Counted from the stretch's first letter, positions 1-5,427 are shown. The stretch is 5,427 nt of DNA from Chloroflexota bacterium (GCA_025450375.1 JANWHO010000361.1:1-5427), one strand, 5' to 3'. Numbers and translations: made by a program. The notes: generated by a model from the sequence alone, not told the origin.

Positions 1-13
1 GAGGATCGTTAGT

Positions 14-1069
14 CTACGCCGGGGTCGCCGCCAAATGCCGCGCTTCCCACTCGTCCAGCTCGGGGGGGAAGTAGCGGAGACGGATCTTACGGAACTCGGG
101 CGAACTGTAGAGCATCGCCCGCTCGGAGATCCCGGTCTCCACGGCGATCGCGTCCGCCACCTGTTCGCACTCCTCGGTAGTGCGGGCGTGGATCATGCTG
201 AACACGTTATAGGGCCAGTCCTCGTAGGTGGGCCGCTGATAGCAATGGCTGACCGAGGTAAAATGAGCCATCCGGTCCCCCACCTGGTCCACCTGGTCCA
301 CCGGCACCTTCCAGACCGCCATCCCGTTGGCCTTGAAACCAGCCTTCCTGTGATGCAGCACGGCGGCGATCCGGCGCAGTTGTCCCCGCTCGATGGCGAC
401 GCTGGTCCAGGCAAAGAGATCCGCCTCGGTGCGCCCGATACTGGCTGCGAGTTCGGCATAGGGCTGGGATACCAGGGGCAGATCCTCTTGCAGCAAGCGG
501 ATATAGGTCAGATCCTCGGCGGTCAACGGCGGCGGCGCGATCAGGCGGCGGAACTCCCCGTAGGCGGGCGCCGATTGGCGGGTCGGATCGGCTTCCCCCG
601 TCATGTCCAGGGTGACGCCGATTTTGAACAACTTCAGGGTAGGGAGGATGCGGGTCGATACCGCGCGGGCCTCACGGTGCAGCACCGCCACCGTATCCTC
701 CAACGAGGAAGCGGGCGGCACCGCGATCGTGAACCAGAGATTGAAATGATGATCCCGCTTATAATTGTGGCTGACTCCCGGATGTCCATTCACCGTGTGC
801 GCGGCATGTAACTCATCCTCGGGGCGGGTGGCCATGGCCACCAGGCTGCTCTTATAGCCCAGGGTGCGGGTATCGAAAATGGCGCTAATCTGGCGCACGA
901 TATTCTGGCCCTTGATCGCCCGCAGGCGCTCGATCACCTCCTCCTCCCCCAGCTCATAGGGCTCGCCAATCGCGGCGAAGGGGCGGGAGACCAGGGGGAA
1001 CTCCTCCTGCAGCGCGGTAATGATCAGCTTATCGGTGCGATCCATGGTCGGGGCGATAGTAGCTTCCAT
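14..1069 (-). CDS. Fused two-domain siroheme decarboxylase (AhbA/AhbB or NirD/NirL type, Lrp/AsnC-like fold)
   Basis: The 351-residue protein holds two copies of the Lrp/AsnC-like siroheme decarboxylase module. Copy 1 (about residues 9-160) has a helix-turn-helix-like start (LQEEFPLVSRPFA), then GYKSSLVA and HPGVSHNYKRDHHFNLWF at 96-113. Copy 2 (about 183-335) has LQEDLPLVSQPYA, VLHHRKAGFKANGMAVWKV, VSHCYQRP (273-280), WPYN (285-288) and YSSPEFRKIRLRYF (321-334). These are family signatures; His101, His239/240 and His275 are good candidates for active-site residues. In known systems AhbA and AhbB, or their Nir counterparts, remove the two acetate carboxyls of siroheme to give didecarboxysiroheme in the cytoplasm, for heme or heme d1. 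Both modules in one chain resembles the fused NirDL of some denitrifiers. No other nir or ahb gene is visible, so the pathway is open and I give no symbol. Start: GGGAGG lies 9 bases before this ATG; the internal Met9 lacks such a site. It is easily misread as a transcriptional regulator. Confidence 0.9.
   Translation of the reverse strand: MEATIAPTMDRTDKLIITALQEEFPLVSRPFAAIGEPYELGEEEVIERLRAIKGQNIVRQISAIFDTRTLGYKSSLVAMATRPEDELHAAHTVNGHPGVSHNYKRDHHFNLWFTIAVPPASSLEDTVAVLHREARAVSTRILPTLKLFKIGVTLDMTGEADPTRQSAPAYGEFRRLIAPPPLTAEDLTYIRLLQEDLPLVSQPYAELAASIGRTEADLFAWTSVAIERGQLRRIAAVLHHRKAGFKANGMAVWKVPVDQVDQVGDRMAHFTSVSHCYQRPTYEDWPYNVFSMIHARTTEECEQVADAIAVETGISERAMLYSSPEFRKIRLRYFPPELDEWEARHLAATPA
280..303. 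repeat. Short 9-base tandem repeat inside the siroheme decarboxylase gene
   Basis: The unit CCACCTGGT occurs twice in direct succession and then partly a third time. On the coding strand it encodes the repeated tripeptide Val-Asp-Gln (residues 257-262), in the loop before the VSHCYQRP motif of the second module. It keeps the frame and is probably a small slippage duplication. Confidence 0.6.
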
Positions 1070-1135
1070 GATGGCGGTCCTCCCAGGGGCGCTTCGCGGT
1101 CAAGACAGCGCGCGCCAAGGGTCGAATGGGCGGCG

Positions 1136-1152
1136 CTGGAATGAGATTTCAG
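1136..1152. promoter_or_regulatory. Small imperfect dyad in the divergent intergenic gap
   Basis: CTGGAAT and ATTTCAG form 7-base arms with one G-T pair around a 3-base centre. It lies between the divergent decarboxylase and exporter genes, about 67 bases upstream of the decarboxylase start, where a shared regulator could bind. A dyad this short can occur by chance, and no regulator gene is present in the window. Confidence 0.2.
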
Positions 1153-1218
1153 GCTGTATAGTCCTCAGGATACCAGAACGGGCGGTCAGGGCGGACTGGG
1201 CGAAGCGCGCCGGCACGG

Positions 1219-1224
1219 TATACT
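1219..1224 (+). promoter_or_regulatory. Possible -10 element for the MFS exporter gene
   Basis: TATACT matches the sigma-70 -10 consensus at five of six positions and lies 55 bases before the exporter start. No convincing -35 hexamer is found 16-18 bases upstream, so this is only a candidate. The TTGACT at 1261-1266 resembles a -35 box, but it lies directly against the ribosome site and cannot serve this gene. Confidence 0.25.
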
Positions 1225-1278
1225 CAAGGAAGCATCCATGAAATCTGGCGCGGCATCCCTTTGACTTGGAGGTAGTTG

Positions 1279-2712
1279 GTGGCGCGGACGGACCGCGCGG
1301 TTTCGCGCCCTGTCTTCCTCATTATCGGCCTGGGCATCTTCCTGGCCCAACTCGACGGTACGATGATGAACGTGGCCCTCCCGACCCTGTCGCGCGCCTT
1401 CCACGCCGCCAACCTCAGCGCCGTGCAGCTCGTGATCACCGCCTATTTGGCGGCCGGGATCGCCGGGCTCCCGCTCCTGGGCGCCCTGGCGGATCGCCTG
1501 GGACGAAAGCGCCTGTTCCTGGCTGGCTTCGCGCTCTTTGGCGTGGCCTCCCTTGGCTGCGCCCTGGCCGCGTCGCTCCCGATCCTGGTCAGCCTCCGGG
1601 TAGTTCAGGCCCTGGGCGGGGCGCTCCTCACCGGCACCGGACTGGCCCTGGCCGCGGGCCATGGGCCGGCGGGGCGCGGCCACTCGCTGGGGAAGCTGGC
1701 CCTGGTTTACGCGCTCTCGGGTCTTCTGGGGCCGCCGATTGGCGGCGGACTGGTACAGACATTCGGTTGGCAAGCCGCTTTCTGGCTGAATATACCGCTG
1801 AGCATGGGCGGATTCGCGCTCGGGTTCCGACACCTTCCGCCTGACGGACCGCGAATCGCCGCCGGCCGACTGGACCTTACTGGAGCCACCCTCCTGGCAG
1901 GCGCCGCCGCTCTGTTGACTGCCTCCGCCACCGCCGCGCATGCGCACCTGGAACTCGGGGGAATTACCCTGTCCTGGCCAGTCCTGGCCGCCCTGGGGCT
2001 GTTCGTGGTGGGCGGGCTGTTGCGTTGGGAGGCAGGAACATCGGAACGCGGCGTGGCCCCGCTGTTCGACCCGACCTTGCTGCGCATCCCCGCCTACGGG
2101 GCCGGACTGTTGCTGGCCCTGATCAGCAACGCGGTAACAGTCGGCCTTTTCGTTCTGATCCCCTTCTGGCTCTCTACTGGTTGGCAGGTGAACGCGGGCG
2201 CCATCGGCCTGATTTTTCTCCCGGTGGCCCTGGCTTTGGGCGCCCTGGCCCCGGCCGCCGGTAAGTGGTCGGATCGGGTGGGAGCGCCGCCGCTCACCGC
2301 CCTGGGGATGGGGCTCGGGGCGGGCGCCGCCGGACTGCTGGCTCTTTCGGCCGCCAACCTGATCTGGCCCCTGGTAGTCCTCGCCATGCTGGGGATCGGC
2401 GCCGGAAGCGGCCTGTTCACCGCGCCCAACAACAACGCGGTTTTGGGCAGCGTGCCCGAGCACACCCTCGCCATGGCGGGGAGCATGTTGAGCGCGGCCC
2501 GGACCCTTGGGGTGATTCTTGGGGTGAGCGCGGGCGGCGCCCTGTTCGACGCCGTCCGGGCCGGCCATGGGGCGAACGCGGCGGCCCGCCTGCTCTTCCT
2601 GCTTGCCGCCGCTCTCTACGCCCTCAACGCCGTGCTCTGCCGGACCTTGCGCCGGGGGCATATGATCCAGGAAGCAGCGGCGCCGGAGGTGAGGGCTCGG
2701 GCGGCCCGGTAA
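1279..2712 (+). CDS. MFS drug/proton antiporter, DHA2 family (14 transmembrane helices)
   Basis: The 477-residue protein is an inner-membrane major facilitator. The DHA2 signature LDGTMMNVALP is at 25-35 (Asp26 in helix 1). Motif A, GALADRLGRKR, is at 68-78. A motif B-like RVVQALGGA at 107-115 carries Arg107. Motif C-like GPPIGG is at 151-156, followed by FWLNIP at 168-173. I count about 14 hydrophobic segments, at roughly 12-32, 49-71, 79-99, 101-123, 137-159, 166-185, 200-219, 231-249, 273-297, 304-325, 337-358, 361-381, 398-421 and 434-454, which fits DHA2 rather than the 12-helix DHA1 group. The family expels drugs, dyes or metabolites in exchange for protons; the substrate here cannot be read from sequence. 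Start: GTG at 1279 is 6 bases after GGAGG (1268-1272). TTG at 1276 is in frame but only 3 bases away, and a TAG at 1273 excludes anything earlier. No local regulator is adjacent, and no clear terminator follows the stop. Confidence 0.88.
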   Translation: MARTDRAVSRPVFLIIGLGIFLAQLDGTMMNVALPTLSRAFHAANLSAVQLVITAYLAAGIAGLPLLGALADRLGRKRLFLAGFALFGVASLGCALAASLPILVSLRVVQALGGALLTGTGLALAAGHGPAGRGHSLGKLALVYALSGLLGPPIGGGLVQTFGWQAAFWLNIPLSMGGFALGFRHLPPDGPRIAAGRLDLTGATLLAGAAALLTASATAAHAHLELGGITLSWPVLAALGLFVVGGLLRWEAGTSERGVAPLFDPTLLRIPAYGAGLLLALISNAVTVGLFVLIPFWLSTGWQVNAGAIGLIFLPVALALGALAPAAGKWSDRVGAPPLTALGMGLGAGAAGLLALSAANLIWPLVVLAMLGIGAGSGLFTAPNNNAVLGSVPEHTLAMAGSMLSAARTLGVILGVSAGGALFDAVRAGHGANAAARLLFLLAAALYALNAVLCRTLRRGHMIQEAAAPEVRARAAR

Positions 2713-2723
2713 CCGGCAGCCGG
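2706..2723. other. GC-rich inverted repeats at the convergent gene ends
   Basis: CCGGT-A-ACCGG (2706-2716) spans the exporter stop codon, and CCGG-CAG-CCGG (2713-2723) overlaps it. The stop codons of the exporter and the PIN toxin are only 25 bases apart. A short stem may form in RNA, but no T-run follows on either strand, so I do not call it an intrinsic terminator. Confidence 0.25.
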
Positions 2724-2737
2724 CCCAGTTCGACTCT

Positions 2738-3196
2738 TCAGGAAGCGGCGACCAGCGGCATCACGGTGATACTGTCGCCGAACCTGGCAAAATCGCCGAC
2801 ATTGTGGGTGAGGAGCCGCGGCACTCCATGCGATCGCATGGTCGCCACCACGTAGGCATCTCGGAGCTGCCGGTCACTGGTGGGAAACCGTTGCATCAGA
2901 TCCAGGAGCGCCGCGGTCACTCGGGCCGTATCGTTGGCCACATGAAACCAACGCTCGAACTGATGCACTTGCCGAGCCAGAACCTGGGTCGGTACCAGCT
3001 GGGGAAATGATCGCGGCCGGGACAGTACGGCCACATACTCACAGAGAATCTGGCGGCTAATCCAGAGGTCAACACCAGTCTGCCGCAGGCCCTCGAGGGT
3101 CTGGATCGCTTCCTGATGCAGGGGCGCTGAACCTACCCCCGCGGCGACCAGCACATCCGTGTCCACGAAAACCGGCTCAGCGTCCAGAGTCGTCAT
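2738..3196 (-). CDS. PIN-domain ribonuclease toxin (VapC-like)
   Basis: The 152-residue protein has the usual size of a VapC-type toxin. The acidic metal-binding residues are in the expected order: Asp12/Asp14 in VFVDTDVLV, Glu53 in ILCEYVAVL, Asp113 in LRDAYVVATM and Asp135 in LLTHNVGDFARF. PIN toxins of this group cut RNA, often tRNA or rRNA, using Mg2+ or Mn2+; the target here is unknown. Start: ATG at 3196 is preceded by AGGA at a 5-base spacing and puts the first Asp about 12 residues in. The frame stays open to 3367, but that extension only overlaps the antitoxin gene in another frame. The gene overlaps the end of the antitoxin by 20 bases, so translation is probably coupled. All four catalytic positions are present, so the toxin looks intact. 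Confidence 0.88.
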   Translation of the reverse strand: MTTLDAEPVFVDTDVLVAAGVGSAPLHQEAIQTLEGLRQTGVDLWISRQILCEYVAVLSRPRSFPQLVPTQVLARQVHQFERWFHVANDTARVTAALLDLMQRFPTSDRQLRDAYVVATMRSHGVPRLLTHNVGDFARFGDSITVMPLVAAS

Positions 3197-3404
3197 AGAG
3201 ATCCTGGCGCCGGAGCGAGAGCTGCTCCGGCCAAGCACCGACATCAATGACCGGGAATTCATCCCGTGCCCGATCACTTGGCGGGATGGGCCGCTCATCA
3301 ATGACCACCACCACTCGGTGCTTACCGGGTGAGACGGCGAACGGTATCCGTACCGAGAGTTGGCCATCGGGAGTTACAATGCCCTCAGCCTCAACAGTTT
3401 TCAT
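3177..3404 (-). CDS. Small antitoxin-like protein paired with the PIN toxin
   Basis: The 75-residue protein starts MKTVEAEGIVTPDGQLSVRI, followed by a hydrophobic strand (HRVVVVIDE, 29-37) and an acidic, proline-containing tail ending in DLYDDSGR. A beta-rich N-terminus plus a charged, probably flexible C-terminus is typical of antitoxins that bind DNA with one half and block a PIN toxin with the other. The 'xDGxLxVxxP' pattern resembles small proteins often seen before PIN genes, but I cannot name the family. Start: ATG at 3404 has GGAG 5 bases upstream; an in-frame GTG at 3464 would add 20 basic residues without a good ribosome site. Order (antitoxin first) and overlap (20 bases) match VapBC-type operons. 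Autoregulation is the rule for these pairs, and a perfect palindrome lies upstream at 3498-3513. Confidence 0.75.
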   Translation of the reverse strand: MKTVEAEGIVTPDGQLSVRIPFAVSPGKHRVVVVIDERPIPPSDRARDEFPVIDVGAWPEQLSLRRQDLYDDSGR

Positions 3405-3474
3405 GGGTTCTCCAAGCAGATGTGCCGGGAAGCGACGCGCGGTTCGCGGCGCCACGCGGACCACCGTATGACTG

Positions 3475-3483
3475 AGTGTATCA
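3475..3483 (-). promoter_or_regulatory. Possible extended -10 element for the toxin-antitoxin operon
   Basis: On the minus strand this reads TGATACACT, an extended -10 pattern (TG, one base, then TACACT, matching four of six consensus positions including the key first, second and last). Transcription would begin near 3468, giving a leader of about 64 bases to the antitoxin ATG. No -35 hexamer is obvious; the palindrome at 3498-3513 would cover that zone, as expected for an operator. Confidence 0.3.
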
Positions 3484-3497
3484 TCCTATAGGTGCCC

Positions 3498-3513
3498 GAC
3501 GCCGTACGGCGTC
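3498..3513. promoter_or_regulatory. Perfect 16-base palindrome, candidate operator upstream of the toxin-antitoxin operon
   Basis: GACGCCGTACGGCGTC equals its own reverse complement over all 16 bases, with no central spacer. It lies 94 bases upstream of the antitoxin start, about -30 to -45 from the start site inferred from the extended -10, and three bases from the left arm of the 29-base inverted repeat. A self-complementary site suits a dimeric repressor such as an antitoxin/toxin complex. It may instead belong to the repeat element. Confidence 0.45.
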
Positions 3514-3516
3514 CCT

Positions 3517-3590
3517 CCTGAAGCACGGAAACACGGAAGGAATGGAAAACACAGATGTCTGCCATTCCCTCCGTGCTTCCGTGCTTCAGG
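3517..3590. repeat. 29-base imperfect inverted repeat with 16-base loop (REP/MITE-like hairpin)
   Basis: The left arm (3517-3545) and right arm (3562-3590) are reverse complements at 27 of 29 positions, around a 16-base loop (3546-3561). Each arm contains an 8-base tandem motif, GCACGGAA followed by ACACGGAA on the left, mirrored on the right as repeats of TTCCGTGC. The two mismatches (3531/3576 and 3538/3569) are A-C on the plus strand but become U-G wobble pairs in minus-strand RNA, which could therefore pair over all 29 positions. I recognise arms of the 'CACGGAA' kind, and the spurious KHGNTEG-like peptides they encode, as common intergenic repeats in environmental genomes. No T-run follows, so a terminator role is unlikely. 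Confidence 0.8.
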
Positions 3591-3750
3591 GCGCCTTCAC
3601 ACGGTCGCATCTCACGCGAGATACACCTAACTCGGGCGAATCGCACCTCTCACGAGTATTCAACGAACGGGATACACTCAAGCACAGCACAAGCGGCGCC
3701 CAAGGGATGCGGTATCCGGCGGGCGAGCGTCGGGCTTCCGAGCCACGAAG

Positions 3751-3766
3751 ACGGTACACGTACCGT
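3751..3766. promoter_or_regulatory. Operator-like dyad just upstream of the acyl-CoA dehydrogenase gene
   Basis: ACGGTAC-AC-GTACCGT has two perfect 7-base arms around a 2-base centre. It ends 7 bases before the ribosome site and 20 bases before the ATG, a place where a bound dimeric repressor would block transcription. Fatty-acid oxidation genes are often controlled by TetR- or GntR-family acyl-CoA-sensing repressors, so such a site is plausible. It does not match a named FadR site that I know. Confidence 0.4.
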
Positions 3767-3773
3767 ATACCAC

Positions 3774-3780
3774 GGAGGAG
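3774..3780 (+). promoter_or_regulatory. Ribosome binding site of the acyl-CoA dehydrogenase gene
   Basis: GGAGGAG lies with its GGAGG core 8 bases before the ATG at 3787. It fixes that start over the next in-frame Met, which lies about 100 codons inside the protein. Confidence 0.8.
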
Positions 3781-3786
3781 TAACCG

Positions 3787-5427
3787 ATGGCCACCACGAC
3801 CGCGCCAATCACCCATACCACCTGCGACTTCCTGACGAGCCCCGCTGGATCCGCTCCTATTTTCACTCCTGAATCGCTCAGTGACGAGCATCGGCTGATC
3901 GCCCAAACCGCGCTCGGCTTCATCAATAGCGAGGTCGTTCCCCGCCGCGCGGCGATCGAGCATCAGGAACTGGAGAACGGGATCCCGCTCCAGCGATACC
4001 TCCTCCAGAAAGCGGGCGCCCTGGGATTGCTGAGCGCCGACGTGCCGGAAGCCTATGGGGGCCTGGAATTGGGCCTGGAGGTCAGCAGCATGCTGGCCGA
4101 CGTGCTGAGCGCCAACGCCTCGTTCTCGGTCACCCTGGGGGCCCAGACCACCATCGGATCGCTCCCCATCGTCTACTTCGGCAACGACGCCCAGAAGGCG
4201 AAGTATTTACCCGGTCTGGCATCCGGGGAAACGGTCAGCGCCTATTGCCTGACCGAGCCCGGCACCGGCTCCGATGCGATGGCGATCAAGACCCGCGCCG
4301 CCCTGGATGCCGGAGGCACCCATTACGTGATCAACGGCGGCAAGCAATGGATCAGCAACGCCGGTTTCGCCGATCTCCTGATCGTGTTCGCCAAGATCGA
4401 CGACAGCAAGTTCACCGCCTTCATCGTGGAGGCGAACTTGCCGGGGGTGAGCCTGGGGGCCGAGGAGAAGAAGATGGGGATCAAGGGATCCTCCACCCGC
4501 TCGGTCTATTTCGACAACGTGCGCGTCCCGGTGGAGAACGTGCTGGGGGAGATCGGGAAGGGGCACAAGATCGCCTTCAACATCCTCAACGTCGGCCGGC
4601 TCAAGCTGGGCGCGGGCGGAGTAGGCAGCGGGCGGAATGCCCTGGCCCTGGCCGTCCCCTACACCAAGGATCGGCGGGCCTTCGGCAAGCCGATTGGCGA
4701 GTTCGGATTGGTCCGCCAGAAGCTGGCCGCCATCGCCGCCGAGACCTACGCCGCCGAGAGCCTGGTCTACCGCACCGCCGGCCTCATGGAAGCCTCGGTG
4801 CGGGCCAAGGCGCCCAATCCGGTGGCCGGGCTCGAGGAGTTCGCGATCGAATCCTCGATCTGCAAGGTGTTCGGGAGCGAGAATACCGCCCTGGCGGTGG
4901 ACGAGGGGGTGCAGATCTTCGGCGGCTACGGCTTCATGCAGGAGTATCCGATCGAGGGCGCCTACCGCGATGCCCGGATCACCCGCATCTTCGAGGGCAC
5001 CAACGAAATCAACCGCCTCCTGGTCAGCGGCACCCTGTTCCGCCGGGCCATGGAGAACCGGGTCGCTCTGATGGCGAGCTACCCGGAGATCGAGGAGCGA
5101 GTAAATAACAACACCGCTCCCCCGGTGGCCGTGACAGGCGATCTCCGGGACGCCGCCGAGGCGACCGAACGGGTCAAGCACGCGCTGATCGTGGCGGCGA
5201 TGAAGGGAGCCATGCCGCGGATGAGCCGGATGGAGGAGGAGCAGGAGTTCCTGGCCAACGTGGCGGACGGAATGATCACCATCTACGCGGCGGACAGTTC
5301 ACTGGCCCGCGCCCACCAGGCCGCCGGCAGCCGCGAGGCCGCCAACCACTCCCTGGCAGCACGCCTTGCCGTCTGGCGCCTCCTGCCGCGCGCCCTGGCG
5401 GCCATCGACCGCATCCTTCTGGCCACC
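3787..5427 (+). CDS. Acyl-CoA dehydrogenase, FadE-like long form (3' end beyond the window)
   Basis: The reading frame is open for 547 codons to the window edge, so the end is missing. The protein is an FAD enzyme that makes the trans-2 double bond in acyl-CoA, the first step of beta-oxidation, passing electrons to ETF. Visible landmarks are an N-terminal leader ending in IFTPESLSDEHR, the N-terminal helical domain, the FAD/substrate stretch YCLTEPGTGSDA (153-164), KQWISNAG (186-193), DRRAFGKPI (295-303), FGGYGFMQEYP (378-388) and RIFEGTNEINR (400-410). Glu403 aligns with the catalytic base of medium-chain enzymes. A helical tail from about 450 exceeds the roughly 380-residue short form and resembles the C-terminal domain of Bacillus-type FadE and VLCAD. 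Those bacterial proteins are near 590-600 residues, so about 45-50 are probably missing. Chain-length preference cannot be read directly; long-chain is likely. No beta-oxidation partner lies upstream. Confidence 0.92.
   Translation, partial: MATTTAPITHTTCDFLTSPAGSAPIFTPESLSDEHRLIAQTALGFINSEVVPRRAAIEHQELENGIPLQRYLLQKAGALGLLSADVPEAYGGLELGLEVSSMLADVLSANASFSVTLGAQTTIGSLPIVYFGNDAQKAKYLPGLASGETVSAYCLTEPGTGSDAMAIKTRAALDAGGTHYVINGGKQWISNAGFADLLIVFAKIDDSKFTAFIVEANLPGVSLGAEEKKMGIKGSSTRSVYFDNVRVPVENVLGEIGKGHKIAFNILNVGRLKLGAGGVGSGRNALALAVPYTKDRRAFGKPIGEFGLVRQKLAAIAAETYAAESLVYRTAGLMEASVRAKAPNPVAGLEEFAIESSICKVFGSENTALAVDEGVQIFGGYGFMQEYPIEGAYRDARITRIFEGTNEINRLLVSGTLFRRAMENRVALMASYPEIEERVNNNTAPPVAVTGDLRDAAEATERVKHALIVAAMKGAMPRMSRMEEEQEFLANVADGMITIYAADSSLARAHQAAGSREAANHSLAARLAVWRLLPRALAAIDRILLAT

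Larger units (their letters stand above)
3473..3680. repeat. 10-base inverted pair bracketing the hairpin block
   Basis: TGAGTGTATC at 3473-3482 and its exact reverse complement GATACACTCA at 3671-3680 face each other across the 208-base block containing the palindrome and hairpin. A shorter GATACAC also occurs near 3619-3625. The pair could be terminal repeats of a small element, or two promoters sharing a -10-like sequence on opposite strands. No flanking target duplication is evident. Confidence 0.35.
3405..3786. other. 382-base non-coding region between the divergent antitoxin and acyl-CoA dehydrogenase genes
   Basis: I find no credible gene here; the small open frames on both strands are readings of the hairpin repeat. 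From left to right it holds the antitoxin leader (3405 to about 3468), a possible minus-strand extended -10 (3475-3483), a perfect palindrome (3498-3513), a 29-base inverted repeat with a 16-base loop (3517-3590), a pair of loosely similar 16-base direct copies (3605-3620 and 3641-3656), a second copy of GATACACTCA (3671-3680) and a dyad plus ribosome site before the dehydrogenase gene (3751-3780). It must carry promoters for both flanking transcription units. Confidence 0.8.

Noticed and set aside
35..811. 258-codon open frame on the plus strand
   Set aside because: It is antisense to the siroheme decarboxylase gene, which has clear family motifs in both modules.
1261..1266. TTGACT as a -35 box for the exporter gene
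   Set aside because: It lies 12 bases before the GTG start and touches the ribosome site, leaving no room for a -10 and transcript start.
1186..2661. 491-codon open frame on the minus strand
   Set aside because: It is antisense to the exporter gene. Its product is dominated by Gly, Gln, Arg and Glu with no domain, as expected from the reverse of a GC-rich membrane protein gene.
3197..3367. N-terminal extension of the PIN toxin to 3367
   Set aside because: The added residues are Ser/Arg-rich, lie over the antitoxin in another frame and precede the natural PIN start, which has its own ribosome site.
3517..3590. Hairpin as an intrinsic terminator
   Set aside because: No T-run follows on either strand and no gene ends beside it; both neighbours start here and point away.
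3401..3646. Small minus-strand frame with a KHGSTEG-like peptide
   Set aside because: It reads through the hairpin repeat. The same kind of peptide appears from the opposite strand (3476-3835) because the repeat is inverted; neither has a ribosome site.
4245..5108. 287-codon open frame on the plus strand
   Set aside because: It is a +1-type shadow inside the acyl-CoA dehydrogenase gene, Arg- and Gly-rich, without a ribosome site or domain.
4207..5181. 324-codon open frame on the minus strand
   Set aside because: It is antisense to the acyl-CoA dehydrogenase, whose motifs run unbroken in the plus frame; the minus product has no recognisable motif.

Overview
This is a GC-rich bacterial window of 5427 bases with four complete protein genes and one that runs off the right edge. 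There are no RNA genes, CRISPR arrays, transposase genes or prophage genes. The protein types (siroheme decarboxylase, DHA2-type MFS exporter, PIN-domain toxin pair, FadE-like acyl-CoA dehydrogenase), the strong GGAGG ribosome sites and the hairpin repeat suggest an environmental, metabolically versatile bacterium. Several phyla would fit (Pseudomonadota, NC10, Chloroflexota), and the sequence does not settle which.

Layout. At the left (14-1069, minus strand) is a fused two-domain siroheme decarboxylase of the AhbA/AhbB or NirD/NirL type, a tetrapyrrole enzyme used to make heme d1 or heme by the siroheme route. It is divergent, across a 206-base gap, from a 14-helix MFS exporter (1279-2712, plus). 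The exporter converges, with only 25 bases between stop codons, on a two-gene toxin-antitoxin operon on the minus strand: antitoxin 3177-3404 and PIN toxin 2738-3196, overlapping by 20 bases. After a 382-base non-coding region comes an acyl-CoA dehydrogenase (3787 onward, plus, truncated by the window edge) for fatty-acid beta-oxidation.

The non-coding region 3405-3786 is the most structured part of the window. It holds a perfect 16-base palindrome, then three bases later a 29-base inverted repeat with two mismatches whose arms are built from an 8-base tandem unit. A 10-base inverted pair brackets both, and a second operator-like dyad lies just before the ribosome site of the acyl-CoA dehydrogenase gene. 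The hairpin looks like a dispersed, non-autonomous repeat element. The palindromes may be operators of the toxin-antitoxin operon and of the dehydrogenase gene.

The genes do not form one pathway. They read as three or four independent transcription units: tetrapyrrole enzyme, exporter, toxin-antitoxin pair and lipid catabolism. I see no convincing new multi-gene system. The parts most worth checking are the hairpin/palindrome block and the antitoxin, whose family I cannot name.
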